A stretch of DNA of 6,515 nucleotides from assembly GCA_934403665.1 (NCBI GenBank), contig CAKRUL010000084.1, forward strand, positions 1-6,515, read 5' to 3'. This document shows, one piece after another, positions 6,302-6,515 of the stretch (positions within the stretch are counted from its first letter, which is position 1; the number at the start of each line of letters is the position of its first letter). Position numbers and translations under genes: made by a program. A model generated the notes under the pieces. It was not told where the DNA came from and ran no database searches. It saw only the letters and a program-made list of their open reading frames with translations. This stretch comes from an uncultured Clostridia bacterium (GTDB taxonomy: Bacteria > Bacillota_A > Clostridia > UMGS1840 > HGM11507).

Positions 6302-6515
6302 CACCGATTCTCCTTTTTCAAAAACCTTTGGTATGCCGCACGCAGCTCCTCCGCCTTTTCCTCCGGCGCAGTAGGGTTACAGTGCGCCCACACTCCGGTC
6401 TCACTTGAAGCATTGTATTTGATCTTATCCCTCGACCGCATCGGCGGGAAAAATTCAATATGAAAATGATAGTATTCCGAGGTATCCGCACTGTTCACGG
6501 GAGACTGATGCATGC
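6301..6515 (-). CDS. galT: Galactose-1-phosphate uridylyltransferase, C-terminal fragment
   Basis: The last 70 residues of an open frame that continues beyond the right edge. GalT exchanges UMP between UDP-glucose and galactose-1-phosphate in the Leloir pathway. The fragment carries the C-terminal GalT domain: MHQSP followed by YYHFHIEFFPPMRSRDKIKY and SSETGVWAHCNPTAPEEKAEELR. The His of MHQSP and the two of HFH correspond in pattern to the C-terminal metal-ligand histidines of the E. coli enzyme. The nucleotidylated-His motif (HPH) would be upstream, outside the window. The internal ATG at the edge (6511-6513) is not the true start. The stop TGA (6301-6303) overlaps the galK start, and the galK ribosome binding site lies inside the last galT codons. 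No truncation or frameshift is seen in the visible part. Confidence 0.94.
   Translation of the reverse strand, partial: MHQSPVNSADTSEYYHFHIEFFPPMRSRDKIKYNASSETGVWAHCNPTAPEEKAEELRAAYQRFLKKENR
6310..6315 (-). promoter_or_regulatory. galK ribosome binding site within galT
   Basis: AAGGAG on the minus strand, 8 nt from ATG 6299-6301 and 5 nt from GTG 6302-6304. The spacing favours the ATG as the galK start. Confidence 0.8.

Noticed and set aside
1..6515. Mobile elements, CRISPR arrays, tRNA or rRNA genes
   Set aside because: No transposase-like reading frames, regularly spaced repeats, cloverleaf candidates or rRNA-like segments were seen on either strand.

Overview
This window looks like the chromosome of a low-to-mid-GC Bacillota bacterium, most likely a Clostridia-class anaerobe of the gut type. 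The basis is strong AAGGAGG-type ribosome binding sites, consensus sigma-A promoters, lipoprotein signal peptides typical of Gram-positives, and large family-1-like solute-binding lipoproteins. I cannot name a species. Every supportable gene lies on the minus strand, so transcription runs from the right edge to the left.

Right part (5042-6515): the 3' end of galT, then galK, with overlapping stop and start (TGATG) and a galK ribosome binding site inside galT. They form a Leloir-pathway galactose operon, closed by a strong 14-bp hairpin terminator at 5042-5076. Its promoter is outside the window.

Middle (2054-4945): a consensus promoter (TTGACA-16-TACAAT, 4918-4945) drives an apparent three-gene operon. 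It comprises a YbgC/4HBT-fold acyl-CoA thioesterase, a solute-binding lipoprotein of 521 aa (here SBP-B) and rsmG, the 16S rRNA G527 N7-methyltransferase. The rsmG Shine-Dalgarno overlaps the SBP-B stop codon, so the two are probably translationally coupled. A hairpin terminator (2054-2080) begins right after rsmG.

Left part (36-2040): a second solute-binding lipoprotein of 534 aa (SBP-A), clearly a paralogue of SBP-B, is transcribed alone. Its promoter (TTGACA-18-TAAAAT) has directly repeated motifs just upstream of the -35 box that could be an activator operator. A further tandem 9-bp repeat lies about 130 bp upstream of the -35. SBP-A ends in two successive hairpins.

Functional picture: the two lipoproteins are probably surface receptors for ABC importers of carbohydrate or similar solutes. 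No permease or ATPase gene is present, so both are orphan receptors within this window. The galactose genes are compatible with a saccharide-using lifestyle, but nothing here links them to the lipoproteins. Most of the window is conventional. The items worth a second look are the odd operon joining rsmG to a receptor, the paralogous pair, and the repeat-rich control region of SBP-A.
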